Positions 52,501 through 63,976 of a DNA stretch of 64,000 nt are shown piece by piece. Below the pieces are notes generated by a model. That model saw nothing but the letters and a program-made list of their open reading frames with translations, was not told the DNA's origin and searched no databases. Numbering within the stretch: position 1 is the stretch's first letter; each line of letters opens with the position of its first letter. This stretch comes from Tubulanus polymorphus. Its lineage: Eukaryota > Nemertea > Palaeonemertea > Tubulaniformes > Tubulanidae. The stretch lies in NCBI RefSeq assembly GCF_964204645.1, contig NC_134029.1:6085001-6149000 (forward strand). Direction: 5' to 3'. A program made the translations under genes and the position numbers.

Positions 52501-55500
52501 CTTACAGGAGCTGAATTGATGGATTATGTGCCGAAGTCAATCTCTAAATGAATCTATATGAATGTAATGTTTACGCTTTTTGGTATCCTTCAAAGGATAT
52601 ACGTTGAAGGAGTAGAGAACACTGCGACTGTCAATAATTGGAAGTGATTCTAAATGTTTCGTATTACCGCTAATTGAATATACTCGTCGGGCGCTAAGCG
52701 CATCCTCAACACGGTGCGCGAGTGTGAGTGCGCTTGTTAAGTCTATCACGCACTAGACCTCTCAGCCGTGACAAAATGCAATATGTTGACCCTCACTAGT
52801 CCTGTTTCAACACCATATAAGAGCTGCGTATCCGCTCAAGGCAAATATTCATTAATATTTGCGAGATGATATGACGGATTAACCGTTAGCTCTTATAGTA
52901 GACGGTAGAATATGAACGGAGTATTTTGAAAGAAATCAATTGCACCTTGGAAATTTGTACTATCCGACCTTTCATTCTCGGTGCATTCGGGTTTGCATCC
53001 GGAATGACTAAACACGTATGTTGAGCCGATATCGCTTATGCTAGTGACGATTCGTGATACAGAATTTCCGTCGTATTTCTGTCGTATTTCAGCTTTGCAC
53101 GACAAGCCATATAATATTTTAGTCAATTCTTCCATCGGAATCCGATATGTATGTATTCACATGACTGTGTGTGTGAAGAATCCCATCGCGTTTTATGCGC
53201 TTAAATAATTCTCTCTTGTTTCAGGCTATCTTTAACTGTATCGTGTCCGATGGACCTAATGAAATTTCCGTTGGATACGCAAATGTGCAACCTTCAAATG
53301 GAGAGCTGTAAGTTCGTGCCAGGATCTCTATCCGATATACAAAACGCTGTATATGTTACCCGCTATTTAGTGGAAAGATCGTCATCTTGAAAACGTCATG
53401 ATTATTTTGGCGCGTTCGCCCTGGAAAAATAAAGCATTGTGCAGTCGTGAGTTCGGTCAGAGCGGGGCAATACCATAAAAGCGACATCTTTGTATCATCG
53501 GATTGTTTTGCTAATGTTTTCTTCTACTTACTGGTCTGGTTATGATACATAATTATGTAGATTAAATGTAATCAATCTTTGTACGCGATATCAAAAGGAA
53601 CCGTTTTCTCCTGTATTCTGAATACCCATTTGAAACGTATACGAAACGTACAGAACCGATAAGGGAACTTAAATTGTCGCGACATAATTATTGTCGGCAC
53701 GTTGTTGGCACGCGATAACTAAAGGCCCCTTATCCGTAGAAACGCCATGTCTTTAATTTTTCATGAACATTGTTCAAAGATTACTGGAAATCATGGATGT
53801 AGCGGATGTTTACATATTTTGTGAAATTAGATATAGATGATCCCGTATCATCAATCAACCGAGAATCCTCCATGGATCCCGTCGGAAAATACATCCTGCC
53901 GATCATCGGAGCAATTACTCGATCGTCTGTCTGTATCGATCCGAGCTTTAACAGCGCCGTATTGCAATATTCTCCTCGGATCATTTGGGGCGAAAACAGT
54001 TGCATAACCTATAAATAGTTTTCGGATAAGAGGACTGAATGATTGATCACAAAAAATATGATTTTATCTATTTGCCCATGCTAATAAGCTCCTCTTACTT
54101 CTGTTAGAAATAATACTGAAATTTCGATAGCTATTGAGACAAAGTCGCATTTCCTTGTTTTCATTCAGTACATTCGCTAGAAGTAAGAATCGAAGATGAC
54201 TGAATGTTCGATAGCTTTTGAGACGAATGTGTCGTTATATTTCCATATTGTTATTCAGCACATTCGCTACAGTACTAGTTACAGATATGGGCTACTGATC
54301 ACTTCCCGGATAACTCAAGAATGTCAAATGACTTCGATTGCTATCGTCAATGCGTATGATCTATTTTGAACTTTGTACGGCAGCGATGCAATTATAGATA
54401 TGTTGTATATTATACATTATGCTCGTCATGTAAATCATTAATCCCTTGTCCACGGGTTCAATGAGTTCATCTCATCACGGGGATGACCGAGAATGAAAAC
54501 ATTCGAGCCGTTTAGATATTTCATATTTTGCATGACGATTTTGATAAATTCAATGACAAGTTTTCTTGTAGAACCACATAGATGAGTTCATTGTAAATCT
54601 GCGTAGATTTTCCTAACGACTTCATCTTCATTACAGTTTCGTTTACGACCGATCGTATGAGGTTCGAATGGAACGCTTTGGCGCCCGTAGAGTTGAACGA
54701 ATACATGCAGCTTCCTCAGTTCCAACTCGATCACACCGAAACGATGAACTGCTGGAAATCCTATTCCACGGGTAGGTAATAAGCGCATCAACCAGGCAGA
54801 CTTTGAACTAGATATAAGCATGCAAATCCGACGTATATGGGTACATATTTAGCCCGGAAACAAATCTATTACATCAGTCCTTGTAAATCATCTCGTAGTA
54901 AATATAACTGAATATGAATCTACGTAATAATCTAGAACCAACAAACATATGTATGTACCTTTATGTATTACGTTATCACGGATTATTGGGGCCATCAATT
55001 TTGCTTCATCAATTCATGGTAGCATTGTCGTGACACATATGTTTTTTTTTTACTTAAAAATGTTTCATTGGATTTCGAATGTGAGCGTCGTATCGCTATA
55101 AGGTTCATACTAATGACCGGAAGGGAGCATTGATTACATCGTTGGAAAGACGATACACCCACATCGCCTATTTATTCGTCGAATAAAAAACCTATTTACT
55201 GCTATCTTTCAGGAAATTTCACATGTCTGGAGATAAGGTTTTTCTTGCGTCGCGAAATTGGTTACTACCTAATACAGACGTATGTGCCGAGCATGTTGAT
55301 CGTCATGTTGTCTTGGGTTTCGTTCTGGATCAACGTGGAAGCAGTGCCGGCGCGAATTTCACTCGGTATCATTACCATCCTATCGATGATCACGCAAAGT
55401 TCCGGAATTCGGGCGTCTTTGCCCCGCGTGTCGTACGTCAAGGCCATAGATGTTTGGATGTCGACGTGTTTGGCGTTTGTGTTCCTGGCGATGCTGGAAT

Positions 55501-56378
55501 ACGCTATCGTAAATGTTTACAGCCGACACGAGATCAAGAAACGCGTTACGATAAAACGTCGCATGAAGCCGGAAAAATCTACCTTTTCGGAAAGCGTCGC
55601 TTTGGTAAATCTTAAATGAAAAAATTGGTTACCCTGAGTGAATGTTATTACAGTACGCGTATAATGTTTATATTTGTAGTTAACGTAGTTTTTCTCAATT
55701 TGAACTTAACAAACTCCCCTGCGGTTACCCCAGGAGGACAATAAGGGTGCCTTTTGCCTTATATAAAAATTGATATATTTGATAGTATCAACTTTCAAAT
55801 GAATTGTGTTAACATACACAAAGGTAATCGTGATTAAATCATTTGAATTAGATATAAGTCCCACAATCACGAAGCCGAAAAGTCAAAATAAAGAAACGTT
55901 AGAATTTATCATTAAAAATCTGAATTTTCGATTTTCCGCTAAAGACCATTGTCAAGGAATACCGGTAGTGGAAAACCGAAGATTCGGAATTTTTATCATA
56001 AATTTCAACGTTTCTTTATCTCAACTTTTTGGATTCGTGATTGTGGGACTTATATTCAACTCTTCACTTGCAAAATTTTACCTCCAAATCATTCGAACAT
56101 TTCAGCATTCTTCGAACGGCGGCGGCGGTGCCGAGAATAAGAAGATTCGCGAGGAGCTATACCTGAGGGATCCAACGGGCAAAAAGACAGCTCGAACGAT
56201 CGATAAAATAAGCCGCCACATGTTCCCCATTCTTTTTACGCTTTTCAACATTTCCTATTGGCTTATATACAATTTGATGAATGACCGATGGAATCTAGGA
56301 AACGATCACTCGCACGCCAAGGGATCTAACACCGTAATGGGGACAGACGACATTCTAACGCCCCGAGGGCACCATTGA
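49547..56378 (+). CDS. Cys-loop ligand-gated anion channel subunit (glycine receptor-like), receptor 3
   Basis: Exons 49547-49665, 50569-50633, 51080-51147, 51657-51883, 53225-53307, 54637-54771, 55213-55604, 56106-56378 (1362 nt, 453 aa, phases consistent). An in-frame TAA lies 15 bases before the ATG; Met11 is an alternative start nearer the signal core [10 protein letters not shown]. Loop D is YMRQSW (Y91, R93), loop A WVPDLYF, loop E has S158 and R160. The Cys-loop is C167-C181, loop B ESFSF, and the second disulfide C226-C237 has Y230, T232 and F235 between. Pro-Ala-Arg is 278-280, with Ile at 6' (286), Arg at 19' (299) and Arg at 24' (304). The M3-M4 loop is short and contains a Gly4 run. 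A 30-residue His-rich tail after M4 is unusually long for the family. It is the most glycine-receptor-like of the four and probably an agonist-binding subunit (inference). Confidence 0.94.
51345..51600 (+). mobile_element. tRNA-derived SINE-like element
   Basis: GTGGGTTCAAACCCAT at about 51399-51414 is a near-ideal Pol III B box with flanking stem. A decayed tRNA-like head lies before it (from about 51365), followed by an unrelated ~130-bp body and an AAAAATGAATAAAT-rich tail. It lies in the sense orientation in intron 3 of receptor 3. Limits are approximate and no target duplication is identified. Confidence 0.55.
54117..54275. repeat. Diverged tandem duplication, period about 84 bp
   Basis: TGAAATTTCGATAGCTATTG at 54117 recurs as TGAATGTTCGATAGCTTTTG at 54201. 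Each is followed by GAGAC, a T-rich stretch and ATTCAG.ACATTCGCTA. It lies in intron 5 of receptor 3. Confidence 0.65.
55852..56056. mobile_element. Fold-back MITE with ~90-bp inverted arms
   Basis: Outer ends are ATATAAGTCCCACAATCACG and its reverse complement. The arms continue through AAATAAAGAAACGTT.GAATTTAT, and only a short central stretch is unpaired. It ends about 50 bases before the last exon of receptor 3. It explains why an open frame appears to extend that exon upstream. It carries no protein of its own. Confidence 0.85.
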
Positions 56379-58718
56379 TCCTGAACAATTATGACTAGTC
56401 GCAGCGCCTCCATGTCATTTTTACACTTATTGGCTACGTAGATGAAGCGAACAGCCGCGAAAAAAGCCGTGAACGTTCCGTCGCTCCTTTGTACTACGCA
56501 TTTTAGATTGTGACTATCTATCTGCTAATACTAACATGACACACATCATTTTATGTAAAATATTAAACTGTGATACTTACATGCGAAATAAAAAAAAAAC
56601 ATGTGCTTATTTTGTACACTATCTAAAGCTCGTTGCGAAATTAATCATCCGGACTCGACTAGCCTGGTTTTCCGATATTTATGCGTTGTGCCAGGTAATA
56701 TGATATGATTTGGATTGGATCTACATACAACAATAATAAAGATCTATGCGTTCAAACGGCAACGACTGTATGACTATATTCCCAGATCATCGAAACCGTG
56801 AAACAAACAGCTACACGTCTGTGAACGACTGTACGACTTTTCCCAGATTTAAAGACCTTCACCGTTCTATCTCTATAGATCTTTTCGTCATAATTATAGT
56901 GAATGGCATCTTGATACAAGCATAGACGTAGAAACTAGTTTATAACATCTTTGATACAAGCCACAATTAGTACATCTATATTTTAGAGCGATTCCGTCAG
57001 AAAGCCCATAACCAAATCGCATCGCGTCGACAAAGAATATATTCATCCACTAATAAAATAAAGGAGTAATCGACTTTGTTTCTGGATCAAATTATGCAGC
57101 AACAGAGAAAATTGTATAATTATTGTTTGCCTGTTTCAGAGTGTTCGCGCGTCAGTATTTGCTCAATTGGTGCAAAACTCATGTTGGCTTACACATAGGC
57201 TTATACTCACCGTTAAAACACAACGTTGATAAAAATGAAAATCGTGAAAGACAAATACCACATTTTTATATTGGCAGTTTATTGAACAGCTGTATAAATT
57301 CACAGGACACTTTGTTAGCATGCAGGAACATGTTATTTATTAACATGCTTGGCACGGACCACATTGCCTCAAACCAGTACGATCCATCTGATCATATGCA
57401 GTTGGGTATTTACAAAATATCTCCGAGGCTGTGTTCCCACGGGATGTAATATAACGCATACACACGCCCGTAGAGTGACTGGTTTTATGGGCAGTTCGCT
57501 TTCCATGCGGACCATTTTGGTGGACCTTTTTGAAACGAGGTCAAAGTAAAAACGGTACCTAGTGACAGCATATACGTTACGACAGGGCTTCCTTGGTGTC
57601 CAATACCAGTCCTACGCACTTGTAATCCTATGAGACCGGGAGTACATAGGACTATCTTTTATTCAATTTCAGCAATAGCAATATCACTTTACAAGAGCGG
57701 AACTATTTTAAAAAAGAAGAATACTTTCGCCATCTGCCATCGTTCAGATGGCTGAGATCAAAAATGCTATTGTAATACTAAGTGTATTTTGATGATATGC
57801 AAAGAATTTTTTTAAAAGAATTTTCCAATTATATTCAAGAAAGCTGTAATAAATGTCAAGTGCATCATTAACTATTCATTCTATCGTAAAATTTCAAAAA
57901 GTTCGAAAGGCCCTTTCTGCCATTGATACGAATAAAAAAGTTGTTGTTTTTCTTTATTCACTTAGAACTGAAGTTTAGGTAGCATTCCTCTAACACAGAG
58001 GCAGGTGCATATATATACACAATCGCTTTCGTCTCCAATATCATCAACACGACGTGTGCAGATGCTCATCAGAACAAGATGATGTTTCTAAAGCTTCTTG
58101 CCCCTCTCTTTTTTCAGCACTGTAGAAAAATTGGTAAACGAAATGCGTCGATGGGTTAGATAATACAAGTACTTGTTTGAAAGTCATCTGATAGTGGTGC
58201 GGTTCGAAAATACCGCTGCGCAACTTTAAAGTTGTATATATGAGCACGGAAACGCCATGTTATACGGGGAAGATTTTTTTTCGAGTTATGTAATATGAAC
58301 AAATGTATCAGCAAATTACATAATTTCAAGTCAGAGAGTACATCGAAAATTAATTACACGGAGCCTACATGAATATACCATGTATTAACTACTTCAGTCC
58401 CAGATTCACTCAGGGAAAGTGAATAGGAAAAAACTCGGTCAAGGATGCGTAACCTGTTTTGATGAGTGGGTATTTCTATACACCGTCAGGGCGGCGCAAT
58501 TATGGTTTGTTCACTATAGATCAACGCTTATTACGATTGGTACGTAATATTTCAGCTGGTTGGGATCATCCACGGCGGTGGTGGTGACGTGCGCATATGT
58601 TTGACGTTTCGGCGTAAGCATCGCTGACAGCACACGGCGAGCGCTCGGCGTTTTGGCGGAAATAGGAAATCTTTCGAATTTCGTGGAACTGTTCGTGTCC
58701 GACTTACAACGGAAGAAT
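56379..58718. other. Spacer between receptors 3 and 4
   Basis: It holds the 3' end of receptor 3 and the promoter region of receptor 4. The 108-codon frame at 57123-57449 and others show no motif or splice support. No further gene is seen. Confidence 0.5.
56587..56592 (+). terminator. Candidate poly(A) signal of receptor 3
   Basis: AATAAA followed by an A run lies about 210 bases after the receptor 3 stop. A variant ATTAAA precedes it near 56560. Confidence 0.5.
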
Positions 58719-61700
58719 ATGAAGTGCGCTGTCGTCTGTTTCGTTATTACGGCGATACTTACGTGGACAGGTGAATGCGCACCGCAGATGAAAAGGTAAG
58801 GACTCGTTTTATGAGCGAATAAAATTCCACCATTTAGAACAGGAAGAAAAGCTGACATCGCGTTTAAAAAGTCTACCCGAGAATCAATGGAAATTTTTTG
58901 AAAAAATTTGAATTCTGAAATAATACGCATGTATAATGTAATTGTAGTTTATACACGATATTATTACAATATTGTTAGGATGTCTCAGTTTTTTCTTAAT
59001 AGTAAATGATGAATGGTGATTCATAGCTAACCATGGGTACCATTCAACTATTCAATGTCACATTTTTTGTCCATAGAACACCTGGCACATTCAGTTGAAT
59101 GCATGGAATAGGGTAAAAACACATTGAATAGCTATAGTTTAATATATCCATAACACATATTAGTTGCTATAAACAGCGTGTTGTGTATGTAAAATATCAT
59201 GTACCGATCGATTTTCGATATGTGAATTGACCCGACGTCTCTCGTAAAGCACGATAAATTTTCCTTCTTAGATAATTATCCTAATACGTGTGCATTCAAT
59301 GATTAAAAAACGACTAAAACAATAGCCGAGTTTGAGTGCCATGTACGGGTTGTGCTTTATGACGTCGAAGCATCTGTGACAATACGAGTAATGTCACAGA
59401 TGCGGAGTAACCTAAACGCGGCCTTTTGTCAAGCTTGGTAACAATTCATGTAAATTTTCAATAGCTTTGGAGGAATTTGGGCAGTTTTGTTGTCATATTA
59501 TTTTCATATACAGGAGTTGAACATAAGGGCATACAGAGAATACCGCTTGAAAGACTCTTAAAAGTGTTAACAAACTGAATATCGTTTGATGTTTAACTAT
59601 TCATTCTAACTCGGCCATTATTCTTGGCTTTTGAAGTTTAAACAAATATTTGAACATGATTTTTCTGTCGAGTTTACTATTTGGTATTTGCCGGGGAGAT
59701 ATTATTTTCGAAAACAAATTTCAATACGTTGTCGTATTATTTGCATTAGTTTGATTTCAATATATTCCAGATCGGAATTTGTGAGCAAACTGCTGTCGGA
59801 CTACGACGAAAAGTTCCCTCCGAACATCGACGCAGGTGAATATGATGTTATTTGTCTCAACGAGACCACCTGTGTTCGGAGAAATATGTAACGATCGTCC
59901 GTTATCAATATTTCAGATTCGCCTACTGTTGTATCTTGCGATGTTATCGTCGAAAGCTTTGATCGAATCAATGAATTGCACATGGTAAGCGTTGAGCACT
60001 CTTATCGGTGTTGCATCGTGAACTCTGTACTCTGTCATAGGGAAAAGCATACATACTTAATCGTCTGTAATAAGTTATGAAACAATATTAGTAGATATCA
60101 AGTTATGTCTATTAATAGTTAATGAGTCTACCGGGAAACAACCGTATATAACAACGGTATATGCCTCGTAAAGACTCTCTTACTACTTGAATCAATACTT
60201 TTCAAATTAGAATTGAAATCAATTCCTCTAATAATACATGAAGCTGAGAGTGTCACATTTTCAACTACGCATTTGCATTGATTATTGATAAAAAGATACT
60301 AAAAATCGGTCGCCCCTCGCACTAATGATCCTAATTATGAATTATTCATTTGAATTTATTTTTACAGGAATACCAAGTTACGCTGTTTTTGCGTTTTACA
60401 TGGAACGACCCTCGACTCATTTTTGATAAGGCGGTTAACATGTCCATGATCACCCTCGATGCCGGTTTCGTCAGCAAGTTTTGGGTGCCAGACATATTTT
60501 TCACGAACAGCAAAAGCGGCTCTTTTCACCAGCTTACCGTCACGAATAAATACTTGGAGATTTTCAGAAATGGAAACGTCACATTTGTTGGAAGGTTTGA
60601 GCCGTTAGAAATGAATCCAACTCGGCAGATGCTCGATCATCGTTGCAATCCGTTCTGGGCCCAATTTGATAATTAAGAATGACAGTTACGAATTAACCAT
60701 GAATGAAATACGGGTCACGTATCTGATAGAGAAAATAGTATGAAAATCTATTATCGAAATATTACATAAAATATTGTAATGATCGTCGACTGTTTAACTG
60801 CAAATTAACCACGAACGCCAACGCTATTTGTATGGAAAAGTATTTGGTAATTTACGTACTTGTTGATGAAAATTCAGCAGATATTGCGGTAAACCGAGCG
60901 CAACAAGTCTAATAACGTTAGCGACCACTTTTTCAACGTAACGTCGGCAAATTACCATCCGTAATTTCATCAACAAGAGAAGATCCAAACACTCTGAAGG
61001 CATCGCATTCCCTCCCATTGGTGCTTTATTTTTTTGTTTTTCCAGTTATTCGCATGTTAGTTTTGCAGCCGCTTTTATTTCAGGTTATCGTTGATATTGT
61101 CCTGCCCGATGGATCTCGTAAAGTTCCCGCTGGATGGACAAATGTGCCCTCTGAGACTGGAAAGCTGTAAGTGAAAATCTGTTTAGTGTTGGTACATATA
61201 CGTACGATCTCTTAAATTAGGCATTTGAGCAGTTATGGGCGTCGAGATAAACTATTTTATGGCCGTTTTACGGTCGTTTGTCCATCGTGATACGTGATAC
61301 GCTTGAACTGAAATGTACCATTCGATTCGATGCATACATTGAGCCCATTTAACAAAGTATTGATACCAAGCAATGTTTTGCTTTGATCTCAAGTGATACA
61401 CGTAAATTTCCACTTTTCTCATTGACAGTTAAGGACCCTTTTGGGCGCGTAAATCTGCTTTCCACGAAACAAAAGCTAACGTTAACTTGTTTTCTACGAA
61501 AAACTTGTTTTATTTCATCTTTGTAGTTGCATTTAAGAAATCACAGATGGAGCTGCGGTGGTTTGGTAAAAATCCGGTACGATTCAATAGACATTTGCGC
61601 ATGGCCAGATACGACCTTGTACAGCATGAAAATAAAGAATGCTACGGATCCAGTCACGTCCATGGTAAGCACTCTTACCTCGAGTAATCAACTCCATCAA

Positions 61701-63976
61701 TTGATAAGTACACGATGATTGCATAATCAACATACCATAACATCATCTCAACCTAATAAACGACGAAGAGACCGGTATTAGGCACAGATATCGAACAGGC
61801 GCAGACGATTTAGCCCGGTGTCATGTAATGAAATGTTTCCGCTTGTTCATACCCCTTAATAAAATAAAGATAATAATCTTTATTTAAATTGTTTACAATA
61901 GATCTCAGGATTAAGGGTTAGGGTAAGGGTCAGCAGCCCATTATGACTCTCCATTTATTGTTGGGGGCATCTGTCATCGGGGGGGGGGGGCTTCTGATTC
62001 TATGATACCGCACTTGCTATTTGATTGTAATGATCGCAAATGTGTGCGGTGGGCGTAACGTTTGCGTCTTACAGGTTTTTTACTGTAACCGTTAAGTCAT
62101 TAGTGCATTAGAATTACCAGATTAAAGTGGCTTGACGCCCCATTTCTACTGGTGAATCATCGTTTATTCTATCAAGGACTGTAGAAAAATATTGTTCTCG
62201 TCAGATAACAATAGGCTAACCAATGTGCGAAATGCATAGAAATTGACGTTTTTAGTGGACATCATCGCTGCTGTAATTATGCATGTCTGTCGAATCGTTT
62301 ATCAATATGGGCTCTCCAGCTAATGGCCATGTCTTTGAAATATTTATACGCGATATCCTACACAACAATAAGTCATGGTAATCGCAGGGGAATTAGGAAC
62401 GAATCTCGGTGATAGGTGATATATATCTAATCTGTTTGGAATATTGAAACGTTGTACTGGCTGGCTCACATGCGTAACGATACATTTAAGCGCAATTTAT
62501 TCCGATAACTCGATGTGGAATGTTATATTGTTATTGACGTGTTGATAGTAAATGCGTTGATAATTTTTCCATGATAATTCAATTTCAGTTATCACTACAC
62601 GGTGTATGTCCCTTTTATCGTCGACTTTTTATCATTAGTATACAACAGGTCATTTCATCAATTACGATAAAAGTACAGCAGATTCTTCGAAAATCGCATT
62701 GATTGACACTGTTCTATTTTCATTGGGCTTCTTAGCGTATTAGATGAATTGTACTTTCAAATCTGTCCTTGATCTAGCCAAACATTTTCGAATTCGAATC
62801 GATATACGAAACTGTTCTCTTCTTCTCTTTTCGTTTAGCATATCCGTGTCTCGAAATACGATTTTTCCTGCAAAGAAAAGTCGGCTTCTATCTGATTCAA
62901 GTGTACCTACCGAGCGTGCTGATAGTCTCCGTGTCGTGGATATCGTTTTGGATCAACGCCGAAGCCATACCGGCGCGAGTATCGCTGAGCGTCGTCACAA
63001 TACTGGCGATGATCACTCAGAGTTCGGGTATCAACGCCGCGCTACCGAAGGTATCCTACGTCAAAGCGATCGACGTCTGGGTGGCGATGTGTCAGATTTT
63101 CGTATTCGCCGCGTTGATTCAGTACGCCTTTATAAGTATGCTGATCAGGGAGGAAATAAAGCCCGTTCAATTCAAACAGATCAGGAAGAAAAAACCCGCA
63201 AACGGAGACGCCGAGGAGATGCGTATGATGGTAAATTGAATTTCAAAACTAGATTCTATCCAATCACGTATATCGACGATCGCTAAACATGCCGTTACAA
63301 GCCAGCGGCGATTTGATCGAATATCTAATTTTAGCTGATTAGATTCACGAACGTCTCTACTTGAATTGATTGGTAGTTTTTGTACTGGATAATAATATTC
63401 AGAATCCAGTTCAACAGTCGTGTGAAATGTCGTATATATTCAAATTGACAAATGTAGATCCAGAACTGTGGAACTGGGCTCTACCACTACCTGGAAGCTA
63501 CGTAACGTAACACGTGGCATTCTGGGTGACTTTCGGTTATCAAAGTTAGTCGACTATAAGTGAAACCGAATCTCAGTTAGTCGGAACTATTTGGTCCGGA
63601 AATAGTCGACCACGCAATTGAGCACGGTCGCTGTAGTTCGGACGTATTTCCAAGATGGCCGACACTGTGAAATACGCTGTGCGTACGGTTATCAATTCCG
63701 ACCACTTAGTCGACTGGCTATAAAAACCGAATCTCGATGGGGTACATTTTTCGACGACTCTGATACTAAGATTTCATAATGTTTTTTCAGGATCAATCGA
63801 AGAAGACTGACGACGAACGACATCCCGAGACGAAGATTAGCGATAGTAAAAGAACAGCTCGCCGCTTGGATTTCATGTCCCGGTGGCTCTATCCAACAGC
63901 TTTCCTCGTGTTCAACATTGTCTACTGGATCGTATACTGCTCTCTAAGCAACAAATGGGTACCGGGGATGCCTTAA
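58719..63976 (+). CDS. Cys-loop ligand-gated anion channel subunit (glycine receptor-like), receptor 4, divergent binding site
   Basis: Exons 58719-58795, 59771-59835, 59917-59984, 60368-60594, 61084-61166, 61527-61664, 62839-63230, 63791-63976 (1236 nt, 411 aa, phases as in receptors 2 and 3). A clear signal peptide spans residues 1 to about 20. Loop D is FLRFTW (F77, R79), loop A WVPDIFF. The Cys-loop is C153-C167, and the second pair C212-C223 has canonical spacing. Pro-Ala-Arg (264-266) precedes M2, with Ser at 4' and Val at 6'. M4 ends about ten residues before the stop. Changes against glycine receptors: loop E Ser becomes V144, and loop C Tyr/Thr/Phe become S216/V218/Y221. The channel fold is complete but the agonist site is altered, so it may be an accessory subunit or bind another ligand. 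The gene lies 2.3 kb after receptor 3 in the same direction. Intron 7 contains two MITEs. Confidence 0.93.
61979..61990 (+). repeat. Poly-G run of 12
   Basis: A homopolymer in intron 6 of receptor 4, about 45 bases after a short GGGTTAGGGTAAGGGT stretch; together they are G-rich on the plus strand. Confidence 0.8.
63401..63482. mobile_element. Short MITE, CCAGTTCCACA-end family
   Basis: The left end AGAATCCAGTTCAACAGTCG is mirrored by the right end, whose reverse complement is AGAGCCCAGTTCCACAGTTC. It is 82 bp, in intron 7 of receptor 4. Confidence 0.6.
63532..63740. mobile_element. MITE-like element, family A, copy 2 (inverted relative to copy 1)
   Basis: Left: TTAGTCGACTATAAGTG. Right: CACTTAGTCGACTGGCTATA, roughly inverted. 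Its reverse complement aligns over nearly 200 bases with 17234-17425. It ends about 50 bases before the last exon of receptor 4. Confidence 0.7.

Noticed and set aside
55223-55615. 130-codon frame overlapping receptor 3 exon 7
   Set aside because: It is the +2 shadow of the M1-M3 exon. The same effect gives the frames at 42843-43127, 62744-63286 and 3241-3618.
55806-56105. Upstream half of the 190-codon frame ending in the receptor 3 last exon
   Set aside because: It reads through the fold-back element and intron. The real exon starts at the acceptor before 56106, with the phase fitting exon 7.
61908-61935. Telomere-like GGGTTAGGGTAAGGGT
   Set aside because: Less than three imperfect units in an intron; too short for an interstitial telomere claim.
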